Assembly: GCA_024760905.1 (NCBI GenBank)
Contig: CM045735.1
Span: 26,295,749-26,359,748, forward strand
Source: Plotosus lineatus
Taxonomy: Eukaryota; Chordata; Actinopteri; Siluriformes; Plotosidae
Direction: 5' to 3'
DNA length: 64,000 nt
Shown here: positions 47,384 through 57,774 of the stretch, one piece after another
Numbering within the stretch: position 1 is the first letter of the stretch
Layout of the letters: each line of letters starts with the position of its first letter
The notes under the pieces: generated by a model
Seen by the model: the letters and a program-made list of their open reading frames with translations, nothing else
What the model was told of the DNA's origin: nothing
Databases searched by the model: none
Translations under genes and position numbers: made by a program

Positions 47384-49002
47384 CAGTGATATGAAAAAGT
47401 ATCTAAACCTTTTGGAATTTCTCACATTTCTGCATAAAATCACCATCAAATGTGATCTGATCTTTGTCAAAATCACACAGATGAAAAAAACAGTGTCTAC
47501 TTTAACTAAAACCACCCAAACATTTATAGGTTTTCATATTTTAATGAGGATAGCATGCAAACAATGACAGAAGGGAGAGGAATAAGTAACTGAACCATCA
47601 CATTTAATATTTTGTGCCCCATCCGCCCTGGCAGCAATAACTTCAACCAGACGCTTCCTGTAGCTGCAGATCAGTCTGGCACATCGATCAGGACTAATCT
47701 TGGCCCATTCTTCTTTATAAAACTGCTGTAGTTCAGTCAAATTCCTGGGATGCCTGGCATGAATCGCTGTCTTGAGGTCATGCCACAGCATCTCAATGGG
47801 GTTCAAGTCTGGACTTTGACTTGGCCACTCCAGAACGTGTATTTTGTTCTTCTGAAACCATTCTGAAGTTGATTTACTTCTGTTTTGGATCATTGTCTTG
47901 TTGCAGCATCCATCCTCTTTTTAGCTTCAACTGTCTGACAGATGGCCTCAGGTTTTCCTGCAAAACATCCTGATAAACTTTTGAATTCATTTTCCATTAA
48001 TGATTGCAAGTTGTCCAGGACCCAAGGCAGCAAAACAGCCCCAAACCATGATTCACCCTCCACCATGCTTCACGGTGGGGATGAGGTGTTGATGTTGGTG
48101 AGCTGTTCCATTTTTCCTCCACACATGACGTTGTGTGTTCCTCCCAATAATTCAACTTTGGTTTCATCAGTCTACAAAATATTTTGCCAAAACTTTTGTG
48201 GCGTGTCCAAGTGCCTTTTTGCGAACCTTAAATGAGCAACAATGTTTTTTTTAGACAGCAGTGGCTTCCTCCTTGGAGTCCTCCCATGAATGCCATTCTT
48301 GGCCATTGTTTTACATATAGTTGATGTGTGCACAGAGATATTGGACTGTGCCAGTGATTTCTGTAAGTCTTTAGCAGACACTCTAGGGTTTTTTTTTTAC
48401 CTCTCTGAGTATTCTGCGATGAACTCTTGGCGTCATCTTTGGTGGAGGGCCACTCCTTGGGAGAGAAGCAACAGTGCCAAACTCTCTCCATTTGTAGACA
48501 ACTTCTCTGACTGTTGACTGATGAACATCCAGACTTTTAGAGATGGTTTTGTATCCTTTCCCAGCTTTATACAAATCAACAATTCTTGATCGCAGGCCTT
48601 CAGACAGCTCTTTTGAGCGAGCCATGGTGCACATCAGACAATGCTTCTCATCAAGACAATTCTTACCAGGTGTGTGTTTCATAGTGGGAAGGGCAGCTTT
48701 AAGCCACTCATCAGTAATTGGGCACACACCTGACTTAAATTGTTTGGTAAAAATTGGTTTCAATTGCTCTTTAAGTCTCCTTAGGCAGAGGGTTCAGTTA
48801 CTTATTCCTCCCCCTTCTGTCACTGTTTGCATGCTATCCTCATTAAAATATGAAAACCTATAAATGTTTGGGTGGTTTTAGTTAAAGCAGACACGGTTTT
48901 TTCATCTGTGTGACTTTGACAAAGATCAGATCACATTTGATGGTGATTTTATGCAGAAATGTGAGAAATTCCAAAAGGTTCAGATACTTTTTCATACCAC
49001 TG
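47384..49002 (-). mobile_element. Tc1-like transposon, second family (1619 bp)
   Basis: The inverted repeats cagtgRtatgaaaaagtatc... run to aaatcacc and beyond (more than 150 bp) with few mismatches, and include gatctgatctttgtcaaa. TA lies at 47382-47383 and 49003-49004. Confidence 0.92.
47534..48625 (-). pseudogene. Tc1-type transposase, broken
   Basis: The start ATG is at 48625-48623 (MARSKELSEGLRSRIVDLYK). The HTH region follows (GKGYKTISKSLDVHQSTVRE, VVYKWREFGTVASLPRSGPP), then KDLQKSLAQSNISVHTSTIC, a TAG stop just before the TDETKVE motif (48170), LQQDNDPK at about 47890, and SPDLNPIEMLWHDLK. A two-base loss follows the DPK block. The three catalytic acidic residues (D, D, E) are all present. 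The reading frame is therefore broken, but the active-site signature survives. Confidence 0.88.
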
Positions 49003-49059
49003 TATGATGCCGGGGGGAGCACATATGGCCCTGGGGAACATGCTTTTCTGGAATGGGAG

Positions 49060-49800
49060 TGACTTTACAGCGTATTTCTACGAGGTTTTGCTATTTGTAC
49101 GGCATCTCGAAAACGAGATTTCGCACATGCACAAGCTGATGTCAGGCACGTGGTCAAAATGGTGACGGAAGAACATGGGTTCCATGTCGGGGATAAATTT
49201 CCATTAATAGAAGAGCTTGAAAAACGCATTCAGTTGTTCCAACAGCATCACTACATTCAATTGTATAAAAGAAGGACATGTACAATCGATAACGCTATCA
49301 AACAATCCGTGAAGCAAGCTAAGCGGGTATTCAGTTCCGTTGAAGTAGAATTGCACTACATCCATGGGGGAAAAAAGTTCAAAGTCATTTCAACAGGGGC
49401 ATGCCCGCAGAAAAGTGGCCCTTTCAAAGGCTTCCGTAAAGTTAAGGGTACGGCATATGCTTTGGCGTATGGATATCCCACTGGTTAAACTTACATTGTA
49501 CCAGTATTATTTAGAGCAAAATGGTGCCGTACGATTACCAAAAATATATTCAGTACAGTTGAATGTAGTGATGCTGTTGGAACAACTGAATGCATTTTTC
49601 AAGCTCTTCTAATAATGAAAATTTATCCCCGACATGGAACGCATGTTTTTCCGTCGCCATTTTGACCACATGGCTGACATCTGCTGAATATACTGCAAAA
49701 TGATTAACCTCATTTTCAGTAGGTGGCATGTCAACACACATGCACAAAAGAATTGCCGTACAAATAGCAAAAAATAAATCCCATACAGTGCCATACGGAT
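49060..49800. mobile_element. Long inverted-repeat (foldback) element
   Basis: Bases 49153-49264 (caaaatggtgacggaagaac ... cagttgttccaacagcatca) are the reverse complement of 49556-49667 with few changes. Weaker pairing continues outward (ttgctatttgtacggca at 49088 with tgccgtacaaatagcaa at 49754). The loop of about 290 bases carries the rest of an ORF. Confidence 0.75.
49150..49488 (+). CDS. ZSWIM3-like N-terminal domain ORF in the foldback (112 aa)
   Basis: It reads TEEHGFHVGDKFPLIEELEK, RIQLFQQHHYIQLYKRRTCT, then VELHYIHGGKKFKVISTGAC and CPQKSGPFKGFRKVKG. This resembles the N-terminal, FAR1/FLYWCH-related domain of ZSWIM1/ZSWIM3-type proteins, which derive from Mutator-like transposases. 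The expected downstream domains are absent and the frame stops at 49488. The first third of the ORF is part of the left inverted-repeat arm and is duplicated in reverse at 49556-49667. It is probably a transposon remnant rather than a host gene; expression is unknown. Confidence 0.45.
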   Translation: MVKMVTEEHGFHVGDKFPLIEELEKRIQLFQQHHYIQLYKRRTCTIDNAIKQSVKQAKRVFSSVEVELHYIHGGKKFKVISTGACPQKSGPFKGFRKVKGTAYALAYGYPTG

Positions 49801-50189
49801 AGCCACGGCCTTCCTGGAATAGTGTATGAGAATTAAGTGTAATTGCACCTTCACTCCACTAGTTGAGAGTAAATTTAGGCTGAATCAAAATCAGATTTTT
49901 TTTTTCTGGGGGGCTTGGGGGGGTTGCGCTCTAAATTGTGACTTGATACGCTGGCCAGATTTTAAGATTATGGGAACAAACCTCTAGATTTTTAACATTT
50001 TAAGTGATAAGAGAACAACTCTAGCAGGAGTGCAATCAAATAGATGGTGAGGAAATCAGCAAAAATATACTTAAAATGGCCAACTCCCTGTTTAATAAGT
50101 GACATAATGCTTTTAAGTGTGCCCTCCAGTTCTTATACATGCAGTTTAGGTTCAGTCTATGATTTCTTTTGTTTTTTTTTTTTTCCCAA

Positions 50190-50262
50190 AGTTCACCTAT
50201 GCCAAATCAAACATGCGAATCAGATGATTCGCTGTGGCGACCCCTGACAAACGGCAAAAAAT
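50190..50262 (+). mobile_element. RTE-type tail fragment of the main SINE
   Basis: tgccaaatcaaacatgcgaa tcagatgattcgctg then tggcgacccctgacaaacgg is the tail only; head and body are absent. Confidence 0.75.
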
Positions 50263-50514
50263 AGAAGAGCTGTTGCTACATCTCATGTCACCAAACCTTG
50301 AACCCTCACCAGATGTAATTTTTTCCTAAACTCACTTTCATGAGTTTTTGAAAATGTGAAAGGGGTAAAAACACGTGCCTCCGTTTGGAAAATATTAATA
50401 ATAATAATAATTAATCCGGCTTCAATGGGGTACAATGCACGTTCAGTGCTCTGGACCTAATAATAATAAAAAATAGAGCAGAAAGAACATACTGACTTTG
50501 CTTGAGCACGAAAA

Positions 50515-50838
50515 ATCCATTCATTAATTCTCAGAACCGATTAATCCAAATTAGGGTTGGTGGGAGGCTGGTACTCATCTCAGCCAACTCTGAGCGAAAG
50601 CGGGATACACCCTGGACGGCTCACCAGGCTATTGCAGGGCAATACACATACAACCATTCTTATTCATACTCACACCTAGGGGTGATTTGGAACTGTCATT
50701 CAGCCTATTGTGCATGTTTTTGGGCTGTGGGATGAAACCAGAGGAACCCCGGAGGAAACTCACTGAAGCACAGGGAAAACAGGAATGCTTCACACTGAAA
50801 AGCCTGAGCCCAGTGATCAAATGCAGGCATCCTTGCTA
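50515..50838 (-). mobile_element. L2/Maui-type LINE 3' region
   Basis: In reverse orientation it has the tail (ggtggtgggaggctggt-like block at 50554; cctggacggctcaccaggct) and then sequence upstream of it: tgcatgtttttgggctgtgg, accagaggaaccccggagga, ctgagcccagtgatcaaatg. The longer segment shows that the SINE tail is an excerpt of this LINE 3' end. Confidence 0.7.
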
Positions 50839-51095
50839 TGAGGGAGCCAGTTAAAAACAAGAGGGGATCCTAAGAATAAAAATAATAAACCAAGTAAAAC
50901 AAGAAATGTTTCAAACTGACACTTGAATCCTTAATAACAAGACTGTGTAATTGGAGGAGTGAGATTATGTATGCACAAAAAATTGTAGTACAAAACTGAT
51001 TCACAGAAAGCAAAAAATTCCAAGATCAAGTGTGAAGAAGCTGAAGACATACAGTATTAACAGAAATAAAAAAATGATGGCAATGTTTACTAATA

Positions 51096-51406
51096 CAGGG
51101 ATCCCTCGCTACTTCACGCTTCAATTCATGCGACTTCAGTGCATCACGTTTTTTTATTTTTTATTTTTAATTAAATATTAATCGAATTTAAAAATAAGGG
51201 AATTAAGGAAGAATAGGGGGAAAAGTTTGGCAGAGGTTTTTACGTCGGATGCCCTTCCTGTCACAACCCTTTTAGCAAGGGACAGAAACACACTGACGAC
51301 TTGTACATATAAGTCAGTCGGGGGGGCATGTGATCCTAGTTTGCGGAATTCAGTGGTCGCGTGGGGCTCTCGGTCCCAATTAACCGCGGAAAGTGAGGGA
51401 TCCCTG
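51096..51406 (+). mobile_element. Pogo/Tigger-type element with a SINE fragment inside
   Basis: The ends cagggatccctcgctacttc and gaaagtgagggatccctg are flanked by TA (51094-51095, 51407-51408). It is the same family as 7197-7667. Bases 51228-51302 are an RTE-tail piece of the main SINE in reverse (acgtcggatgcccttcctgt). Confidence 0.8.
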
Positions 51407-51656
51407 TATCATCACTCAAAGTGATGGTTCACACTTGTGAACATAAGTGAACAAATAGTTTCAGAAAGACATTGTGTCCAATTTAGTTATATTTTCAAGA
51501 AGGTAACACTGTATGTCATATTTATCTAATATACTTGGTAGGTGATTAGTCCTTTTTAAACAATGTTAAGAATAAAATGGATATTTGCTATAAAAATATT
51601 TAGATTTCATTAGTAAGCAGGCTACAAAGGTTAATACAAACACATTCTTCTTGTAG

Positions 51657-51761
51657 AACAATGAAGATGGATCCTACTACTATGAGTACCCAGACTATGA
51701 TGACTCCGTCAACCCTGAAGGGGATATTAATGCCAGCCCAAGTGACACAGAAAACACAATG
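51657..51761 (+). CDS. col5a1: Collagen exon 6 equivalent: tyrosine-rich variable region
   Basis: This 105-nt, 35-codon exon is phase 0 at both ends, with acceptor cttcttgtag and donor gtaaac. It reads NNEDGSYYYEYPDYDDSVNP and EGDINASPSDTENTM. YYYEYP in an acidic setting matches the start of the COL5A1 variable region, where tyrosines are known to be sulphated. Sulphation here is an inference. Too short to call by length alone, but phase, splice sites and motif agree. Confidence 0.85.
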
Positions 51762-52273
51762 GTAAACATTTACAATATTTTAGTATGCATTTGTACAGGA
51801 ACATGTTAATTTCCTATTAATGTGTGTGGTTTGTAGAGAATTTTTAAAATTTATTTATCTCAGCAGTTTTTACTACGTAAAGCTGCTTTGCAACAATGTC
51901 AGTTGTAAAAGGTTTTATACAGGGTCATACAAACAAAACCAAATTGAATTGTATTGAATTGAATTCCTTAACTTATGAAAACAAATAAAAGATGCTATTT
52001 ATTTCTTCTGAGAGTGAATGGTTGTAAAACGTAGTATTAATAAATGAAAGCATGTAGCATTTATGTCGTGCATCTGATACAAATGTATAATCAAACATTC
52101 TAATATATCGTCATCAACATTTAAAAATTAAAGGCTAAAATTTAAAGACCTTTGATCACCTCAGTAAAGCAACAATGTGATCATAAACTCCTGTGTGGTG
52201 CTCTCGCATGAGAAAGATCATATGAGTTGTTATGCTTGTTGTATATTGTTAAACTCTCTTTCTTTTTACACAG
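51762..52273 (+). other. Short intron between exons 6 and 7
   Basis: This AT-rich intron of 512 bases has acceptor tttttacacag. No element was recognised. Confidence 0.8.
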
Positions 52274-52747
52274 GGGACCCTGGATGTAATAGGTGGTGGA
52301 GCAGGACATTCTGGTGGCTCCACTAGCAGTTCTTCAAGTAGTGCCTCTACCATGGGAACTGTCAGTGAGTCACATGATGAGTACGATTATACTGGGTATG
52401 ATAATTCATACTATGACGAGTCGAGTCCTTCACCTGATGGCTCTACAAGAATCGTAAATATTGAAACCGATAGAGTGGATCTGGGGCTCGGTGGACATGA
52501 TGAGAAACACAGCATCACCTCAATAGGAGGAGGAGAAGGACACCTACACACTTCAAGCACTGGTGGCTCTGGTTCTAGCACTGGATCTGGTACAATCACA
52601 AGAATTGTCTCAAGTTCTAGCACTGGTTCAGGATCCAGCTCTGATTCTGTTTCCTACAAAGTATCTGGAGCTAGTTCCACTATTGCAGGATCTGAAACTG
52701 TTTCCACATCCAGTACAGGATCTAGTACCGGTTCAAGCTCCAGCTCA
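52274..52747 (+). CDS. col5a1: Collagen exon 7: Ser/Gly/Thr-rich variable region
   Basis: This 474-nt, 158-codon exon is phase 0 at both ends, with donor gtaagt. It opens GTLDVIGGGAGHSGGSTSSS, continues through an acidic tyrosine cluster (ESHDEYDYTGYDNSYYDESS), then SSTGSGSSSDSVSYK and ends in a serine-rich run (SSTGSSTGSSSSS). The region has no cysteine, is low complexity, and is expected to be extended and O-glycosylated or sulphated. Variable regions of V/XI collagens differ strongly between species, so the lack of clear sequence match is expected. The frame is open over its full length and splice phases match the neighbours. Confidence 0.85.
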
Positions 52748-52820
52748 GTAAGTTTGTTATGTAATAACAGAAACAGAAATAATGATTTGTTTATTTTGTG
52801 TATTTAATTTTTCATTTCAG

Positions 52821-52850
52821 TGCAGTGGGACCACCTACTATTCCAACAAA
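52821..52850 (+). CDS. col5a1: Possible 30-nt exon in the variable region
   Basis: Acceptor tttttcatttcag precedes tgcagtgggaccacctacta and a possible donor gtaaag follows, giving ten codons, CSGTTYYSNK, in phase 0. Without a splice at that donor the frame meets a stop (TGA) two codons further on. The intron before it would be only 73 nt. The cysteine is unusual for this region. It could equally be skipped, since exon 7 joins the next exon in phase without it. Confidence 0.4.
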
Positions 52851-52931
52851 GTAAAGTGAATCAGATAAACCATGTTGTGGTTGTAAATTTGGCTAGCAAA
52901 ATTACAGCTGAATTAGCAAACCAGTTTATAA

Positions 52932-53062
<131 letters not shown>

Positions 53063-53108
53063 AAGCAGGTTTGTTATCTTTGTTTGACTATTTTGATTAT
53101 GTTTATAG

Positions 53109-53558
53109 GGGGATAATTATGATAACTATGACTACGGGTTGATCTATGGGGAGGAGTACACTGGTGAATTTGGTGAGGATACAGTTGGAGAAGGTGGCAG
53201 CAGAAGTACTGTATCTGTTGGGGGTGGATCTGTTTCGGTTGGGGGTGGATCTGTTTCTGTTGGCGGTGGATCTGATACCATTGAGAGTGGATCAGTGTCA
53301 GTTGGGGGTGGCTCCACTTCTGTTGGAACTGGCTCCATATCTGTTAGTGGTTCAACTGGAGTTGGTGGCGGATCTGATAGTGGCAGAGCTGGTGAGGGGA
53401 CAAGAACAGACCACATAGCAGTCGATGAAGAGGCAGATTATACAGACTTGGATACATTTAAGGAGAAGTCTATGACGGATCTCACTGACTCTGAACTGGA
53501 AAAGATTTACAATGATTACTACGATGGCTTGCCTGCTGAGACTGGCGATCCTGAAGAG
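53109..53558 (+). CDS. col5a1: Collagen exon: Gly-Ser-Val heptad repeat and end of variable region
   Basis: This 450-nt, 150-codon exon is phase 0 at both ends, with acceptor tttatag and donor gtattg. Residues 1-17 are acidic and tyrosine-rich ([17 protein letters not shown]). From residue 34 (53208-53375) eight heptads follow, centred on VGGGSVS, with [14 protein letters not shown] and ISVSGST as diverged units. The last third ([30 protein letters not shown]) resembles the end of the COL5A1 variable region (acidic with YYDPYYD-like tyrosines). An element begins only 47 bases after the exon. Confidence 0.85.
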
Positions 53559-53604
53559 GTATTGCTCAGAACACTTTTCATAATCATAAGCACAGCTTAG
53601 AATA

Positions 53605-55254
53605 CAGAAGCTCCCCGACTTACGTTTTTAATTGGTTCCGGACGCCCAAACGTAAGTTGAAAGTGAACGTAAGTTGTTACAGTGACGTATGACGTGTGAT
53701 GTATGATGCTCATACTGGACTATACATCCATAAATACCATTACCGTATCTCATAAAACACCCCTAAATCAATTATTATAAACACAACATAATATTAAATA
53801 TATCAAACAATATCAACATTAATTTCAAATAAATTAAATTCAAGCAAAATAATTTCAAATAGATACATTTTAATCAAATTCACTCATCAAATATCAAATA
53901 CAAATATAAATATAACCTTTAACTTTTTCTACGATGCGATCTTTCTGCTTGTAAATGGTTTCGATGGTCGACGGATGGTCACATGACATGAAGCTGAGCC
54001 GACTCACTTTACACAAAGCTTAAAAAGGCCAATCAACACTTCCAATATGTGAGGCGCTCAATACCGAAAATAGTGCACTTGCTGAAAGGAGTTTATTTGC
54101 TTGAAACAAAGCGCGGGTTTCCGTCTTTCAAGTGAACAAGGCCTTGTTGAACTCGTTTAGTACTCAGCCTGCACTGTGAATCACCAGCAGAGCAGAGAGT
54201 TCTCTCTTTCCTAGATTCGGGTTTTCATATTACAACTCTCTTTGCTTAACTGAGTATGCATGATGGATTGTGCCGGTCCGAGCAGATAGTTAATTCATCT
54301 CTGTGTATGAGACTTGCACCCATGCTAGTAGGCTTACGCTTCTGACCAACCATATTTGCTTCGGGTTACAAAAGTCCACTAAACAGTGTAAACACAAAGA
54401 TCACAGAGACGATGTCTTAAAACAAGAGTAACACGCTATATAGCTGGTATATAAAACGATATACAGTGAGTCGTCGACTGACGAACGCTTTTGGTTCCGG
54501 CAAATACACTTTCCATCCAAATACACTCACGCCAAACAATAACAGATGAATAAATCTCACGCATTTAAATTTATACATCTATTTTCAATTCCTTGTCACT
54601 GTGACACGCAACAAGTACTCCACTGTGTGGGTGGGTCCGATAGCTTCAAACTCCAATTTTATTGGATTATAACAATAGCCACAAACTGCGCGTGTTGTTT
54701 GAGTAAAGAGATAAATTTCCCTCGTTTTGATCGGCTCATTTCCACGAAGCCAATCACAGCTGGCAAGCAAACACAAATGGACAGACATGGAAAATCTTCA
54801 ACCCGCAGACCAGCTGATTGCCAAAACTTGGGACGAGCTTCCTGTCACATAAACACTGCAGCGTGTGAGTCCAATAAAATTAGAGTTTCAAGGTATCGGA
54901 CCCGCCCACACAGAAAAGATTTGCTCTCCTCTTCGTGCCACAGTGACGTGGCATTGAAAGTAGATGAACAGATTTGCTCTGAGCAGGTATAAAGTGAAGC
55001 TGCATCATCTCCTGCTTGGCCATTTAAGATGCTGGCGAAGAAGTGGTGAACTGAGAAGAAGGAGGGGCACGTTTAGTCTGTCGTTTGTAAACAATGGATG
55101 CTGCGTCATTGCGTCATTACGTCAGCGTACTATGTAGGTACGTCTAAACTCAAAATTTGACTTTTTTTTTGAAAAAAAAACAAACAAACAAACAAAAAAA
55201 AAACGTAAAAGCGAAAAAACGTAAAACGGATGAACGTAAGTCGGGGAGCGCCTG
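53605..55254. mobile_element. Pogo/Tigger-type 'acttacg' element, longest copy (1650 bp)
   Basis: The left end cagaagctccccgacttacg and right end (reverse complement) caggcgctccccgacttacg form inverted repeats with TA at 53603-53604 and 55255-55256. No transposase frame is seen. Inside, about 54586-54965 is a foldback: gggtgggtccgatagcttca at 54626 pairs with ggtatcggacccgccc at 54892. A related foldback, in the opposite direction, is at 28563-28890. Confidence 0.75.
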
Positions 55255-55346
55255 TACTAGCTTCAAATCGTACCTAACATTGACCTTTAATGTGCCCATT
55301 TTGGTGAGTTTGTTGAAATAATATAAGCAGATTTTTGCTACATTAA

Positions 55347-55556
55347 TTTATTTTCGCTTAATCCTAATGAAGGTGACGGGGAAGATGGTGTCTATCTTAG
55401 CCAACTCTGGGCGAGGGCAGGGTACACCCTGAACAGCTCGCCAGGCCATTGCAGGGCCAAAATTCTCATAACCATTCACTCACCGAGGGTGGGAATCGAA
55501 CCCAAGTCTTCTTGCTGTGGGAGTGGACATGCTAACCACTACACCACCATACCACC
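55347..55556 (-). mobile_element. L2-tailed SINE of another type
   Basis: In reverse orientation an L2-type tail (gggcgagggcagggtacacc, cagctcgccaggccattgca) is followed by a head-like piece (gagggtgggaatcgaaccca, catgctaaccactacaccac), the reverse of a tRNA-like A/B-box head. The body differs from the main SINE. A + strand L2-type tail follows at 55606-55705. Confidence 0.65.
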
Positions 55557-57061
55557 TGATTTTTTTGTTACATGAAATATTACATAATTTGTGTGGGAGT
55601 TTAATGTTTGCGTACTCTGCCTTTGCCTAAAGTCAGCTGCGATGGGCATTAGTTTTCCCAAGACCCTAATTAGGATTAAGCAGGTCAGAAAATGAATGAA
55701 TGGAAGGTTATTGGACAAATTACCCACATATTTCAATCAATTACATTACTATGTTCAGATTTAGGTCTGATCATGAAGGCTGCTGATTTTGGTCAATCAG
55801 ATTATTAGCAAAGTATTTTACTGCATGCCAACTTATCTACTGATATACTCACAATATTCTACTCTCACCTTTCTATAACATTCTGCTTACTTTTTATGAG
55901 GCCAAGCCCAGTAGGGCTGGACACCTTAATGTTTGCACTTTTATAATTCTTCATCTTCTTATTATTTGTTTATAAATAAAAGACGCCGCATAGCCCAACA
56001 GTCTGGTTTTGGTTAAATCCTCTTGGTAGTTATTTAGCACATGGGTACAGATCACATGCTGGCCTACAGGGGCACTACATTAAAAAAAAGGTTTTGGCCC
56101 ATAATCCCTGACCCATATGTCGCACATTCAGATACTGTATATCACTGAACTAACCTGATTCACGTGATGTAGACCATGGCCTAAATGCTAATAACATGAA
56201 ACTTAAGCCTTTGTGTGATGAGAAATTTAGCAGACACTGGCCACTACAGGTGCTATAGATATTTATTAATTTTCTAATCCACCTATAAAACTAGGGACTG
56301 TACGGATGTTGTGATTGCTTAAAGTGAGCGTTGCCTTATACTAACACTTACAATGTTTAAAATTCACCAATGTAGACTGTATATAATTTGAAGAATAGAA
56401 AAAACAAAAAAGTTTTTTTTTTGTTAACCGAAAAAAAACCCTTAACATGACTCTGCAGTACAGTGGTACCTTAACTTACAAAATTAATCCGTTCCAATGG
56501 CAACTCGTGAGTCATAATGTTCATTTGATAAAACAAAAATTCCCATAGGAAATAATAGAGAACCAATTAATTTGTTCCAACCCCCTCCCAAACTCATACA
56601 GCCTGACACAAACAGTATATTTGACCTAATATCAAATATATAAATATATTCCTAATATTTTAAAAATCATAATAATAATACATGTACATTAATATTAATA
56701 ATAATTGATAATAAACTATAATTAAACAAGAATAAACAATAAGTGAACTAACCCTCCCGATCATCAACTGCTCACGTGGGCATTCATGAGGTGGTGCATA
56801 AAAGGGGAGGAGGAGGAGGAGAATTTTGAGCATGTGCACGCTACAAGTGAGGAAAGGCTTTTGGTGAGCTCCCAGAAGGCCAGTGCTTCTAAAATATTGG
56901 GGTGCCCCCCCAAGGGGGAAGCAGTGAGATGCTGGGGGGGGGGGGGGGGGTCACTCTGGGGAACATGCTTCTTTGCCATACTGTAAAATAATTTAGAATT
57001 AAGTGTAATTGCACATCCTCTGCAGTGGGTGGCAGGGGCATTCTCACTGTGTTCCCTAGGG

Positions 57062-57717
57062 CAGTGCTTCTCAATTATTCCCCTCCCCATATTTTTTTTC
57101 TTCCTTTTGGCTTTTTCCCTTTTCTGAGGAGTCGCCACAGCGAATCATCTGATTTGCACATTTCATTTGGCATAGGTTTTTACGTTGGATGCCCTTCCTG
57201 TCACAACCCTTTAACAAGGGACAGAAATACGCTGACGGCTTTGCAGCCTGCTCTTTACGAAAGTCAGCAATGGTTCTTTTACATGCCCCGCCTTTGATAA
57301 CCCATTTAGCTGCACTGGTGGGTCACCCTCCCCATAGTGTTAATAATAGTGTTATTTGTCTATATTGTGATAAGTATTCCTATGCATAACACTGTATCCT
57401 TATTAACATTATAGAATACAAAAAAATAAAGAAATATAGATCAACTTCCAACAAAGAATAACTTTATTAACATTTTTTTAGTCTTGAAACAAAAAGATTT
57501 AAAGTGCATCAATTTGCCTGAAATAAAAAAAAAGTATTCTTATTTAAACTGTAAACATTTTTGACCAACAAATTGAACCATTTGATACTGAAAAATAAAA
57601 TTAAATAAAATCAATAAATAATAAGAAATTCAAATTGATCAGCAATATTAACTCAGGAGCACAATATATAAAACACTTTAACTTACAAAACAAAAATTAA
57701 TAAAACAATTTGTATAA

Positions 57718-57774
<57 letters not shown>

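Larger units (their letters stand above)
47356..49875 (+). mobile_element. Possible hAT element hosting a Tc1 and a foldback
   Basis: cagtgcttctcaaatagtgg at 47356 is like hAT ends, and ccctggggaacatgcttttc (49030) and gaattaagtgtaattgcacc (49830) also occur in the hAT at 57062-58560. Between these pieces lie the Tc1 (47384-49002) and the foldback (about 49060-49800). No closing end or 8-bp duplication was found. Confidence 0.4.

Noticed and set aside
54546..54992. A 148-codon ORF as a host gene
   Set aside because: It lies inside a pogo-type element and across a foldback; no recognisable domain.
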